From NCBI GenBank assembly GCA_934630975.1, contig CAKTXH010000001.1, positions 40,025-104,024 on the forward strand: a stretch of DNA of 64,000 nt. Reading direction: 5' to 3'. Below the pieces are notes generated by a model. It searched no databases and was not told where the DNA came from. It saw only the letters and a program-made list of their open reading frames with translations. Source of the DNA: an uncultured Clostridia bacterium (GTDB taxonomy: Bacteria; Bacillota; Clostridia; Christensenellales; Aristaeellaceae). The position numbers were made by a program, and so were the translations under genes. Below, piece by piece: positions 8,931 to 16,868 of the stretch (position 1 is the stretch's first letter; each line of letters begins with the position of its first letter).

Positions 8931-10880
8931 GTGATTTGTCCAAACTGTGGTCGTGAACTGCCGGATACGGCGCGCGTGTGCCCGAGCTGCAACGCTGTGC
9001 AGCGTGCGTACAGACGCAGGCGGGCGGAAGCCGACGTCGAAACGGAAACGCCGCGTGCACATGTGGCGCGCCGTGTGACGCCTGAGACTGAACCCGCGCA
9101 CAAAAGAGAACAGACGAGAGCGCAGAATATCGGCACGGTTTCCACCCCGAAGCGGGTTCCGACGGGCGAAAGGCCGCATCCTAAAACGGGTTCGGGAAGC
9201 AAAGTGCCCATCGGTCTGGAAAAACAGAGGGCTTATGAACAGGCGAAGGTGCGCCATGTTCGCCATGCGCCGGATAACCTGCGGCGAAAAGTGGATGCAA
9301 AGCCGGAAATCATGAATCCGCCGATCTACCAGCGATCGCATAAAAAGCTGCTCCGCGTCATGGTGGTTATTCTGCTGCTTCTGCTCTTTGTCGGCTCTGC
9401 GGGCGGCTATATGCTCTTTAAAACCGAAAGCGGCCAGCAATTGATGGCTCAGTGGGGTTGGAGCATCGCCAGAACGGACGCTTATGTCACGCTGGGCAAG
9501 GAACTGCTGGATCAGGCGTATTATACCCGCGCGATTCAAACGCTGCAAATTGCGATTGACCGTGAGCCGGAAAACGTCGATGCGCTCATTTTGATGGCGC
9601 AGGCATACACCGAGCTTGACCGCGTGGATGAAGCCAAAGCGATTTATGAATCTTTGATCAACAATATCGCGCCCGCGCATCCGAGCGCCTATCGAAACCT
9701 GATCAAGATTTATCAGGATGAGGGCTATAATGCCGAGGCGCTCGCGCTGATGAAGCAGGCGGCGGAAAAAGCCAACAGCACGCAGGAATTTGACGTCATG
9801 CTGCGCGAGTATACGCCGACCGCGCCGGTGCTTTCCAAGACGGCGGGACGCTATACCGAGGAACTGGACGTGACCATCAGCATCCCGGAGGGAGAAACGG
9901 TGTATTATACCACGGACGGCACCGATCCTTCCGAATCCGGCTTGATTTACACGGCAGGAACGAGCCTGCATGTGGCTGAAGGCAAGATGACCATCAAGGC
10001 TATCGGCTTTACGGAAAACGGAACGCCGAGCGAACAGGTTTCGGCGGATTACACGGTGATCATTCCGACGCCTGCCGCGCCGAAAGCCAACTACGCTTCC
10101 GGCAAATACAAAAAAGCGCCGAAAGTCAGCTTGCGCCCGGGCGACGAAGAAGACAAGAACGCTTCGCCGATTGTCGCCATTTATTACACCATCGACGGCC
10201 GCCAAGCGACAACGGAATCGACGCTGTATAACGACGAGCCGATTCAGCTTCCGACGGGCAAAAGTACCCTGCGCGCTATTGCGGTGGCAGCGAACGGAAA
10301 AGTCAGCTATGAAATGAATGTCACCTACGACGTGGAAGGCAATCTGAAAAGAATGTTCACGTCGGATGACACGTTCAAGAACCTGACGCTCTATAAGACG
10401 GGCTACACCACCTTCACCAAAGCGTGGGGAACGCCGAACAGCTATGAGGCGCTGCCGGAAGAGGAATGGTACAGCCCCGATATGGAGAGCTATGAAGCGG
10501 TTTATGATTGGGGAACAGCGCGGTTCTGCGTCAAAACGGCGGGCGGTACGCCGGTGCTGTATGCGCTGGATACGACCAACAGCAAAATGACCGGGCCGCG
10601 TTCGACCAAAGTTGGCATGAGCAGCAGCGAGGTGCTTGATAAATTCCGCGATTTGGGTCAGGCAGCGCTGGATAAAGAGGGGAACCGGCTGCTGTACAAT
10701 TATAACTCTGCCAACACGCAGTTCGGCACGTATCGCAGCAACGGCGACGGCACGTATGTGATTCATTATTATGACCCTGTGGATGACAAAGCGACCATTT
10801 TTGTCGAGCTTTCCTATTATCTGGATATAAACGGCAACGTGGAGCGCATCGTGTGGCAGCGTTATCTGTCCGAAACGTGA
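8931..10880 (+). CDS. Membrane-anchored zinc-ribbon / TPR / chitobiase-like-domain protein
   Basis: This 649-residue protein has a layered architecture. A zinc ribbon lies at residues 3-21 (CPNCGRELPDTARVCPSC), then a basic low-complexity linker to about residue 140. One transmembrane helix follows (about 141-163, LRVMVVILLLLLF), then a TPR region (about 190-290). Two copies of a beta-sandwich 'chitobiase C-terminal-like' domain carry the motif YYTTDGTDPS / YYTIDGR. A final domain of about 180 residues follows. Topology would put the ribbon inside and the repeats outside. The GTG start at 8931 follows AAAGGAGG. Related zinc-ribbon/TPR proteins are common in Clostridia, but the function is unknown. 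Confidence 0.75.
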   Translation: MICPNCGRELPDTARVCPSCNAVQRAYRRRRAEADVETETPRAHVARRVTPETEPAHKREQTRAQNIGTVSTPKRVPTGERPHPKTGSGSKVPIGLEKQRAYEQAKVRHVRHAPDNLRRKVDAKPEIMNPPIYQRSHKKLLRVMVVILLLLLFVGSAGGYMLFKTESGQQLMAQWGWSIARTDAYVTLGKELLDQAYYTRAIQTLQIAIDREPENVDALILMAQAYTELDRVDEAKAIYESLINNIAPAHPSAYRNLIKIYQDEGYNAEALALMKQAAEKANSTQEFDVMLREYTPTAPVLSKTAGRYTEELDVTISIPEGETVYYTTDGTDPSESGLIYTAGTSLHVAEGKMTIKAIGFTENGTPSEQVSADYTVIIPTPAAPKANYASGKYKKAPKVSLRPGDEEDKNASPIVAIYYTIDGRQATTESTLYNDEPIQLPTGKSTLRAIAVAANGKVSYEMNVTYDVEGNLKRMFTSDDTFKNLTLYKTGYTTFTKAWGTPNSYEALPEEEWYSPDMESYEAVYDWGTARFCVKTAGGTPVLYALDTTNSKMTGPRSTKVGMSSSEVLDKFRDLGQAALDKEGNRLLYNYNSANTQFGTYRSNGDGTYVIHYYDPVDDKATIFVELSYYLDINGNVERIVWQRYLSET

Positions 10881-10887
10881 TTTTTGC

Positions 10888-10916
10888 TTGACAAATCGGC
10901 CTGTTTTTCCTATAAT
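10888..10916 (+). promoter_or_regulatory. Consensus sigma-A promoter upstream of metG leader
   Basis: TTGACA (10888-10893) and TATAAT (10911-10916) with an ideal 17-bp spacer begin directly after the previous stop codon. Transcription should start near 10923. Confidence 0.85.
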
Positions 10917-10920
10917 AAAC

Positions 10921-11016
10921 AGGTAATGCCGCCATGCGATTGCGATTGGTGCGGCCCCTGTCAAGGGTTGATTGCATAAGCAATCGCCCCTCGCGCATGC
11001 GGGGGGCGTTTTTTTG
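10921..11016 (+). ncRNA. Structured leader or small RNA ending in a strong intrinsic terminator
   Basis: Downstream of the consensus promoter the roughly 90-nt transcript can fold four ways. GCCGC pairs with GCGGC (10929-10954), CCCT with AAGGG (10956-10967), and GATTGC with GCAATC (10970-10985). The terminator stem CGCCCCTCGC/GCGGGGGGCG (10986-11009) is capped by GCAT and followed by seven T. The twice-repeated GCGATTG at 10936-10948 can pair with CAATCGC at 10981-10987, which would break both the third hairpin and the base of the terminator, the logic of an antiterminator. No T-box AGGGTGG...ACC motif is seen. It is either an attenuator of metG or a free small RNA. Confidence 0.6.
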
Positions 11017-11030
11017 AAGGAGAGATGAGG

Positions 11031-13034
11031 ATGAGCGAGAAACCTACGTTCTACATCACAACGCCGATTTATTATCCGAGCGATAATCTGCATATCGGCC
11101 ATAGCTATTGTTCCACCGCGGCGGACACGATGGCCCGCTTCAAGAAGATGACGGGTTATGACGTGTTCTTCCTGACCGGCACAGATGAGCACGGCCAGAA
11201 GATCGAGCGCAAGGCGCGCGAAGCTGGCGTGACCCCGAAGGAATATGTGGATCACATTGTAGACGGCATCAAAAAGCTCTGGAAGCTGATGGATATCGAC
11301 TATACCGATTTCATCCGCACGACGGATGAGCGCCATGTGAAGTCTGTGCAGCAGATTTTCAAAAAGCTCCACGATCAGGGCGATATCTACAAGAGCGAAT
11401 ACGAAGGCTGGTATTGCACGCCCTGCGAATCCTTCTGGACGGAGCTTCAGCTCAAAGACGGCTGCTGCCCGGATTGTGGCCGGCCGGTGGAAAAGACCCG
11501 TGAGGAGAGCTATTTCTTCCGTCTCTCGAAATATCAGGATTGGCTGATTGATTACATCAAGACCCATCCCGATTTCATTCAGCCGCCGACGCGCACGGCT
11601 GAAATGCTCAATAACTTCCTGATTCCCGGCCTTCAGGATCTGTGCGTTTCACGCACGTCGCTCAAGTGGGGTATCCCGGTTGATTTTGACCCGAAGCACA
11701 CCGTGTATGTGTGGGTGGATGCGCTGACCAACTACATCAATGCGCTTGGATACGGTTCGGATGACGATTCGCTGTTCCGCAAGTATTGGCCGGCGGATAT
11801 CCATCTGGTCGGCAAGGAAATCGTGCGTTTCCACACGATCATCTGGCCGATTATGCTGCATGCGCTCGGTCTGCCCCTGCCCAAGCAGGTATTCGGGCAT
11901 GGCTGGCTGGTCATGGGCGGCGGCAAGATGAGCAAATCCAAGGGCAACGTCGTTGACCCAGTGAAGCTCTGCGAGCGCTATTCGTCCGACGCGGTGCGGT
12001 ATTTCCTCATGCGCGAAATGCCTTTCGGCGCAGACGGCGAATTCTCCAACGAAGCGCTGATCAAGCGCATCAACGCTGACTTGGCGAATGACTTGGGCAA
12101 TCTGGTCAGCCGCAGCGTTGCGATGATCGAGAAGTATTTTGACGGCGTGGTGCCTGCGCCCGCTGAGTATACCGAACTGGATCACAAGCTGATTGAACAG
12201 GCGCAGAGCTTGTGGATGAGCGTTGAGAAGAGCATGAACGCGCTGCAATTCAGCAACGCGCTGACTGAAATCTGGAAGCTCATCGGCGAGTGCAACCGTT
12301 ATATTGATTTGACGACGCCGTGGGTGCTGGCCAAGAACGAAGCGGATCGTCCGCGGCTGGGCACGGTGCTCTATGTGCTGCTGGAGTGTGCGCGCATCGT
12401 GGCGGTGCTCATCGCGCCGACCATGCCGCGCACGCCGGAGCGCATCTTTGCGCAGATTGGCGTAACCGACGAGGCGCTGAAAACGTGGGATTCCATTAAG
12501 GTGTTCGGCGGCGTTGTGCCGGGCAGCAAAGTGCATAAGGGCGAGGCGCTTTTCCCGCGTATCGACGTGGCGAAGGAGCTGGAGCTGCTGGAAGCTGAAA
12601 AGCAGGCAGCGCTCGAGCATGCCAAGGAGATTGCCGCGAAAGACGCGAAGCAGGAAGAGCTTCCCGCGCCGACGGATGAGGAAAAAACCGTCTTTACCCA
12701 GCGCGATTTGATTCAGTTTGAGGATTTTGAAAAGATTCAGCTGGTCGTCGCGAAGGTGCTCAAGTGCGAAAAGGTGCCGAAGGCCGATAAGCTGCTCATG
12801 TCTACGCTCAAGGTGGGCGACACCGAGCGCGTTGTTGTTTCCGGCATTGCCAAGTTCTATACGCCGGAAGAGATGGTCGGCAAGAAGGTCGTGCTGCTGG
12901 CGAACCTCGCGCCGCGCAAGATTCGCGGTGTGGAGTCTCACGGCATGCTGCTCTGCGCCGCCAATGCGGATGACAGCAAGCTGAGCCTGCTGACCGTGGA
13001 TTCCGACATGGAGGACGGCTGCGAAATCGGCTGA
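11031..13034 (+). CDS. metG: Methionyl-tRNA synthetase with C-terminal tRNA-binding domain
   Basis: MetG charges tRNA-Met and is essential. The HIGH motif (HIGH, residues 21-24) and KMSKS (299-303, GGGKMSKSKGN) flank the class I catalytic core. A zinc knuckle has CTPC near 129 and CCPDC near 145. After a linker rich in Lys/Glu, a C-terminal EMAP-II/Trbp111-like OB fold starts near residue 561 (QLVVAKVLKCE). Total length is 667 residues. The ATG at 11031 has AAGGAGAG eight bases upstream; the ATG at 11025 is too close to it. Expression is likely governed by the structured leader. Confidence 0.96.
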   Translation: MSEKPTFYITTPIYYPSDNLHIGHSYCSTAADTMARFKKMTGYDVFFLTGTDEHGQKIERKAREAGVTPKEYVDHIVDGIKKLWKLMDIDYTDFIRTTDERHVKSVQQIFKKLHDQGDIYKSEYEGWYCTPCESFWTELQLKDGCCPDCGRPVEKTREESYFFRLSKYQDWLIDYIKTHPDFIQPPTRTAEMLNNFLIPGLQDLCVSRTSLKWGIPVDFDPKHTVYVWVDALTNYINALGYGSDDDSLFRKYWPADIHLVGKEIVRFHTIIWPIMLHALGLPLPKQVFGHGWLVMGGGKMSKSKGNVVDPVKLCERYSSDAVRYFLMREMPFGADGEFSNEALIKRINADLANDLGNLVSRSVAMIEKYFDGVVPAPAEYTELDHKLIEQAQSLWMSVEKSMNALQFSNALTEIWKLIGECNRYIDLTTPWVLAKNEADRPRLGTVLYVLLECARIVAVLIAPTMPRTPERIFAQIGVTDEALKTWDSIKVFGGVVPGSKVHKGEALFPRIDVAKELELLEAEKQAALEHAKEIAAKDAKQEELPAPTDEEKTVFTQRDLIQFEDFEKIQLVVAKVLKCEKVPKADKLLMSTLKVGDTERVVVSGIAKFYTPEEMVGKKVVLLANLAPRKIRGVESHGMLLCAANADDSKLSLLTVDSDMEDGCEIG

Positions 13035-13047
13035 TGATTAAAAAAAA

Positions 13048-13080
13048 CGCGTCGGCTCCTGCGAGTCGGCGCGTCTTTTG
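13048..13080 (+). terminator. Intrinsic terminator after metG
   Basis: An 11-bp stem (13048-13058 with 13063-13073, including two G-T wobble pairs) has a CTGC loop and is followed by TCTTTT. tatD begins only 20 bp later, so some read-through is likely. Confidence 0.7.
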
Positions 13081-13094
13081 AAATGGAGAAAAAG

Positions 13095-13880
13095 ATGGCT
13101 GAAGAATTGATCGGCTTGTTTGATACGCACGCCCATCCGACGGATGAACGCTTCGATGAGGATCGCGAACAGGTGCTTGCGCGTATGCGCGAGGCGGGGA
13201 TGCTTTGCATGTGCGTCGGCGCGGATATGCCGTCAAGCGCGCAGAGCGTGGCATTAGCCAATGAAAACGAGAACATCTTCGCGGCGGTCGGCGTACATCC
13301 GCACGACGCGAAAAACTTCACCGAAGCGGATATTCCGCAGCTGACCCAATGGCTCACGCAGGAGAAAAAAGTAAAGGCGCTGGGTGAGATCGGGCTGGAT
13401 TATTTCTACGATCTTTCGCCCAGAGACGTGCAGAAAACCGTGTTTGAGCGTCAGCTTGATTTGGCCTATGAACTGCGCAAGCCGGTCATTCTGCATATCC
13501 GCGACGCGCACGGCGATACCATTGAGATTCTGCGCGCACATAAGGACAGACTCCCGCATTGCGTGATTCATTGCTGCTCGGCCAGTTGGGAGAGCGCAAA
13601 AACCTATCTGTCGCTGGGATGTATGATTTCCTTCGCAGGGCCGGTAACGTTCAAAAAATCGGTTCATTTGCAGGAAGTGGCAAAAAATGTGCCGTTGGAG
13701 CGGCTGATGATCGAGACGGACAGCCCGTATCTTGCGCCGGAACCCGTTCGAGGCCGACGCAATGAGCCGCTCAACGTGGGTCATATCTGTCGCCTGATTG
13801 CAAAACTCCGCGAGATGGACGCGCAGGAGCTTTGCAGCGTTACCCGGGAAAACGGAAAGCGTTTTTACGGAATAGATTGA
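13095..13880 (+). CDS. tatD: TatD family metal-dependent hydrolase (DNase)
   Basis: A 261-residue TIM-barrel hydrolase. Family signatures are FDTHAHP (metal-binding HxH near the N-terminus), VGVHPHD, GEIGLDY, HIRDA and the terminal ETDSPYLAPEP. TatD proteins are 3'-5' exonucleases linked to DNA repair. In Firmicutes the gene regularly sits directly downstream of metG, as here, which supports the assignment. The ATG at 13095 is preferred (TGGAGA six bases upstream) over 13083. A bidirectional terminator follows. Confidence 0.93.
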   Translation: MAEELIGLFDTHAHPTDERFDEDREQVLARMREAGMLCMCVGADMPSSAQSVALANENENIFAAVGVHPHDAKNFTEADIPQLTQWLTQEKKVKALGEIGLDYFYDLSPRDVQKTVFERQLDLAYELRKPVILHIRDAHGDTIEILRAHKDRLPHCVIHCCSASWESAKTYLSLGCMISFAGPVTFKKSVHLQEVAKNVPLERLMIETDSPYLAPEPVRGRRNEPLNVGHICRLIAKLREMDAQELCSVTRENGKRFYGID

Positions 13881-13894
13881 AAATGGGTGAATGA

Positions 13895-13940
13895 AAAACA
13901 GCCGCAGCGCGGACGATGCTCCGTTTGCTGCGGCTGTTTT
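13895..13940. terminator. Bidirectional terminator between tatD and mntP
   Basis: A perfect 14-bp inverted repeat AAAACAGCCGCAGC/GCTGCGGCTGTTTT has A-rich and T-rich flanks, so it can end both converging transcripts. Confidence 0.85.
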
Positions 13941-13958
13941 GCTTTTTGAAAAAAGAGA

Positions 13959-14519
13959 TCAGGCGATCAAATGCTCAATCAGAATTTTAACGCCCATTGC
14001 GATCAGCACGACGCCGCCGAAGAATTCCGCGCGCGCCTTATACTTGTCGCCGAAGATGCTGCCGACTTTCACGCCGACGACGCTGCAAACGAACGTCGTC
14101 AGCCCGATAAACAACACGGCGGGGACGATGTTCACCTGCAAGAAGGCGAAAGAAACGCCGATAGCCAGCGCGTCGATGCTTGTGGCAACGGCCAGCGGAA
14201 GCATCGAGTGCCAGGAAAAATCGGGCGTCGCTTCTTCTTCCTCTTCCTTGCTGCGCGATTCGCGGATCATGTTAAAGCCGATGAGGGTGAGCAACGCAAA
14301 GGCGATATAGGGCGCAACATACGTAACCAGCGACTCGAACTGCGCGCCGAGCAGGTAGCCGATGCTCGGCATGATGGCCTGAAACGCGCCGAAATAAAGA
14401 CCGCAGATCAGCATGTGCTTGATCTTGCATTTGCCGACGGAAAGCCCTTTGCAGATGGAAACGGCAAAGGCATCCATCGAAAGACCGATGGCAATGACGA
14501 ATAATTCCCAAAGACCCAT
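13959..14519 (-). CDS. mntP: Manganese efflux pump MntP
   Basis: A 186-residue membrane protein with about six helices in two repeats. The family's paired acidic motifs are present: GLSMDAFAVSI near residue 17 and ATSIDALAIGVSF in the second half, with aspartates inside membrane helices. It exports Mn2+ and protects against manganese overload. The ATG at 14519 follows GGGAGGAA; the longer frame to 14612 runs into the leader. The cytoplasmic loop is rich in glutamate (SKEEEEEATPD). A manganese riboswitch and a consensus promoter lie upstream, which confirms the assignment and its regulation. Confidence 0.95.
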   Translation of the reverse strand: MGLWELFVIAIGLSMDAFAVSICKGLSVGKCKIKHMLICGLYFGAFQAIMPSIGYLLGAQFESLVTYVAPYIAFALLTLIGFNMIRESRSKEEEEEATPDFSWHSMLPLAVATSIDALAIGVSFAFLQVNIVPAVLFIGLTTFVCSVVGVKVGSIFGDKYKARAEFFGGVVLIAMGVKILIEHLIA

Positions 14520-14598
14520 GACGTAAGTTCCTCCCTGATTGGTGGGCGGCAGGGCAACAAAAAAGACCAACCTGCCGCAAGGTGAAAAAGATGCGCAG

Positions 14599-14691
14599 AT
14601 TAGTCTCGTCATTTCATATAAAGCCAGAGGTGGACGCCCCAGTATGTTGGCCTTATCACGCCCAGACGCAGGGCGCTGACTACTCCCTAAT
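14599..14691 (-). ncRNA. yybP-ykoY manganese riboswitch
   Basis: Read on the minus strand, the aptamer is closed by ATTAG (14687-14691) pairing with CTAAT (14599-14603). It contains the family's conserved GGGAGTAG just inside the 5' strand and the CAACATAC segment of the second leg, with the CTGGCTTTAT stretch between. These two loops form the Mn2+/Mg2+ docking site in known members. Downstream a T-rich run (CTTTTTTG near 14560) and GC-rich arms offer an expression platform. It should switch mntP on when Mn2+ is high. Confidence 0.85.
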
Positions 14692-14699
14692 GTCCCATC

Positions 14700-14728
14700 A
14701 TTATAAGGGATTTAAAAGAAAAAGTCAA
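14700..14728 (-). promoter_or_regulatory. Sigma-A promoter of mntP
   Basis: On the minus strand, TTGACT (14723-14728) and TATAAT (14700-14705) are 17 bp apart. The start of transcription falls just upstream of the riboswitch aptamer. Confidence 0.85.
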
Positions 14729-14746
14729 GCAATGTTTCAAAAGAAA

Positions 14747-14775
14747 AAGCATGTTCCCGAAATGAAAACATGCTT
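14747..14775 (-). terminator. Terminator of the BMP/ABC transporter operon
   Basis: AAGCATGTT and AACATGCTT form a 9-bp perfect stem just after the last permease gene. On the minus strand it is followed by a run of T. Confidence 0.65.
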
Positions 14776-14781
14776 GGGGGA

Positions 14782-15768
14782 TTATCGTTCTTCGCGGAAA
14801 TAGGCAAGGCCGAGGCTTGCAGGCGGCTGATTCTCGCGTTTCTTGCGCAGCGAGGTAACAACCAGAACAACAATGGTCACCAGATAGGGCACCATCTGGA
14901 TGAGGTCGGTCACATAGCCGGGCACAGAGATGTGCAGCAGCGTCGGCAGGAACTGATACAGCCAGTAGAGCAGGCCGAACAGGTAAGAACCCCAAATGGC
15001 GTTGAGCGGCTTCCAGGTCGTGAAGATGACCAGCGCGACGGCCAGCCAGCCCAGCGCTTCAATTTGCGTGGTGGTCGCCCAAATGCCCTGATTGTAATCC
15101 AGCACGTAATACAGGCCGCCGAGGCCGGAGATACCCGCGCCGAGGCAGGTGGCCAGATATTTGTACTTCGTGACGCTGATGCCGGCGGCGTCCGCAGTTG
15201 CGGGATTTTCACCGATGGCGCGCAGGTTCAGACCGACTCGAGTGTGATTCAAAATGCGGTGCAGAACGACGGCCAGAATGATGGCGGCGTAAACCATGAA
15301 ACCGTAGTTGAACACGGTCTGACCGAGGATGCCGAGATTGGGGAGCACAGGCAGTTTGGTCTGGAAGGTCTTGTAGACCATGCTCTGCGTCGCGGTGCTG
15401 CCGTTGAGGATATATACGCCGAAGAAGTTTGCCACGCCCATGCCGAAGGTGGTCAGGGCAAGGCCGGTCACGTTCTGATTGGCGCGCAGGCTGATGGTCA
15501 GAAAGCTGTAAATCAGGCCGCCGAGCATCGACGCGGCGAAAGCACAGAGCAGCGAGATCACGACGCAAAGCGCCATGTTCGGGTTGGCAGCGGTGTTTTC
15601 ATACAGATAAGCGCTTGCGAACCCCGCAAAACCGCCCAAATACATGATGCCGGGAACGCCGAGATTCAGGTTGCCGCATTTTTCGGTGACAATTTCGCCC
15701 ATCGCGCCGTACATGATGATGGTGCCGAAGGGGATGGCGCGCATGATCCATGCGATAAGCGTATCCAT
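14782..15768 (-). CDS. Nucleoside-type ABC transporter permease 2
   Basis: A 328-residue inner-membrane permease of the NupQ/YufQ type (BMP-family nucleoside uptake). Several hydrophobic helices are evident. The diagnostic segment GEIVTEKCGNLNLGVPG, near residue 25, matches the family's 'G.v.ter.GvlNlGveG' motif. The ATG at 15768 overlaps the stop of the previous permease (TGATG), so translation is coupled. It is the last gene of the bmpA-ATPase-permease-permease unit. The family transports purine or pyrimidine nucleosides; the exact solute cannot be read here. Confidence 0.88.
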   Translation of the reverse strand: MDTLIAWIMRAIPFGTIIMYGAMGEIVTEKCGNLNLGVPGIMYLGGFAGFASAYLYENTAANPNMALCVVISLLCAFAASMLGGLIYSFLTISLRANQNVTGLALTTFGMGVANFFGVYILNGSTATQSMVYKTFQTKLPVLPNLGILGQTVFNYGFMVYAAIILAVVLHRILNHTRVGLNLRAIGENPATADAAGISVTKYKYLATCLGAGISGLGGLYYVLDYNQGIWATTTQIEALGWLAVALVIFTTWKPLNAIWGSYLFGLLYWLYQFLPTLLHISVPGYVTDLIQMVPYLVTIVVLVVTSLRKKRENQPPASLGLAYFREER

Positions 15769-16868
15769 CAGCAAACCTCCTTGCCCGCGTGGCCGCGGAA
15801 AATCGCTTTGTAGTTGATGAAAAACTCGCTGCCGAGAATGAAGAAGAGGATAACGCCCGCGATAATGTCGCTGGCAAAATCGTTCAGGTTATACGCGGAG
15901 GCGATTTCCGCCGCGCCCTTTTCAAGGAAAATCAGCAGGAAGGAAATCAGCGCCATCGTGAACGTATTGAATTTAGCCAGCCACGCGACAATGATGGCGG
16001 TAAAGCCGTTGCCGCCTGCCGTGCCGGTGGAAATCGCCTGATCGCGGCCGCCGACAATCAGGAAGCCTGTCAGGCCGCATAGCGCGCCGGAGAGAATCAT
16101 CGTGCGGATGATAACCTTTCCAACGTTGATGCCCGCATAGCGCGCGGTGTTTTCGCTCTCACCGACGACGGAGATTTCATAGCCCTGCTTGGAATAGCGC
16201 AGATAGCAATACATGGCGATTGTCAGCACGACGACGACAATCAGGTTGATGGTGTAGCGCTGGCCCATGATCTGCGGGAACCAGCCGGCTTTCGTTTTCA
16301 TGTTCAGCTTGCCCAGACTGGAAGCCTGACCGCGCCAGATGTTGACGCAGCAGGCGACAATCTGGATGGCGACGTAGTTCATCATCAGGGTGAAGAGCGT
16401 TTCATTGGTGGAAAAACGCGCCTTGAACCATGCGGGGATGAAGCCCCACAGCGCGCCCGCCAGTACGCTGGCGACAAGCATCATCGTATACAGCAGTGCG
16501 TTCGGAACTTTTCCGCCGTAATTGACCATGACGGCGGCGGTGGCCAGCGCGCCCATTAGCACCTGACCTTCTGCGCCTGTGTTCCAGAAGCGCATTTTAA
16601 AGGCAGGAGCCAGCGCAATGCCGATCAGCAGCAGGGAAGCGAGGTCGCGCATCGCCCAGGAAAAACGCATGGTCGTGCTGAACGTACCCTGAATCATGGC
16701 CTTGTAAACGTCGATCGGGTTCAGCCCGGTCACAAAGAAAATGAACAGCGCGTCTGCCACCAGCGCCAGCACAACGGCGGCAAGGCGAATGAACACCTTC
16801 TTTTTCATGGGTATTTCGCCGCGCTTGACGACGCGGACAAACGGCTCGTGCATGGTTTTGCTTTGCAT
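15768..16868 (-). CDS. Nucleoside-type ABC transporter permease 1
   Basis: A 366-residue integral membrane protein of the NupP/YufP type with about eight to ten helices. Recognisable are FKMRFWNTGAEGQVLMG, the coupling/loop motif of the family (iNiGaEGQ), and FSTNETLFTLMMNYVA. It forms the translocation pore with the second permease. The start at 16868 overlaps the ATPase stop by TGATG, indicating translational coupling. An internal start after GEIP (MKKKVF) is possible because the first 20 residues are polar. Confidence 0.88.
   Translation of the reverse strand: MQSKTMHEPFVRVVKRGEIPMKKKVFIRLAAVVLALVADALFIFFVTGLNPIDVYKAMIQGTFSTTMRFSWAMRDLASLLLIGIALAPAFKMRFWNTGAEGQVLMGALATAAVMVNYGGKVPNALLYTMMLVASVLAGALWGFIPAWFKARFSTNETLFTLMMNYVAIQIVACCVNIWRGQASSLGKLNMKTKAGWFPQIMGQRYTINLIVVVVLTIAMYCYLRYSKQGYEISVVGESENTARYAGINVGKVIIRTMILSGALCGLTGFLIVGGRDQAISTGTAGGNGFTAIIVAWLAKFNTFTMALISFLLIFLEKGAAEIASAYNLNDFASDIIAGVILFFILGSEFFINYKAIFRGHAGKEVC

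Noticed and set aside
10921..11030. T-box or S-box riboswitch for metG
   Set aside because: The leader is only about 100 nt and lacks the T-box AGGGTGG-type sequence and the S-box core. Kept instead as an unassigned structured leader.
7725..11567. A 1280-codon open frame on the minus strand
   Set aside because: It is antisense to the HEAT-like and zinc-ribbon genes and parts of the TPR gene and metG. Its translation is rich in His/Arg/Gln with no recognisable domain, a by-product of GC-rich codon usage on the other strand.
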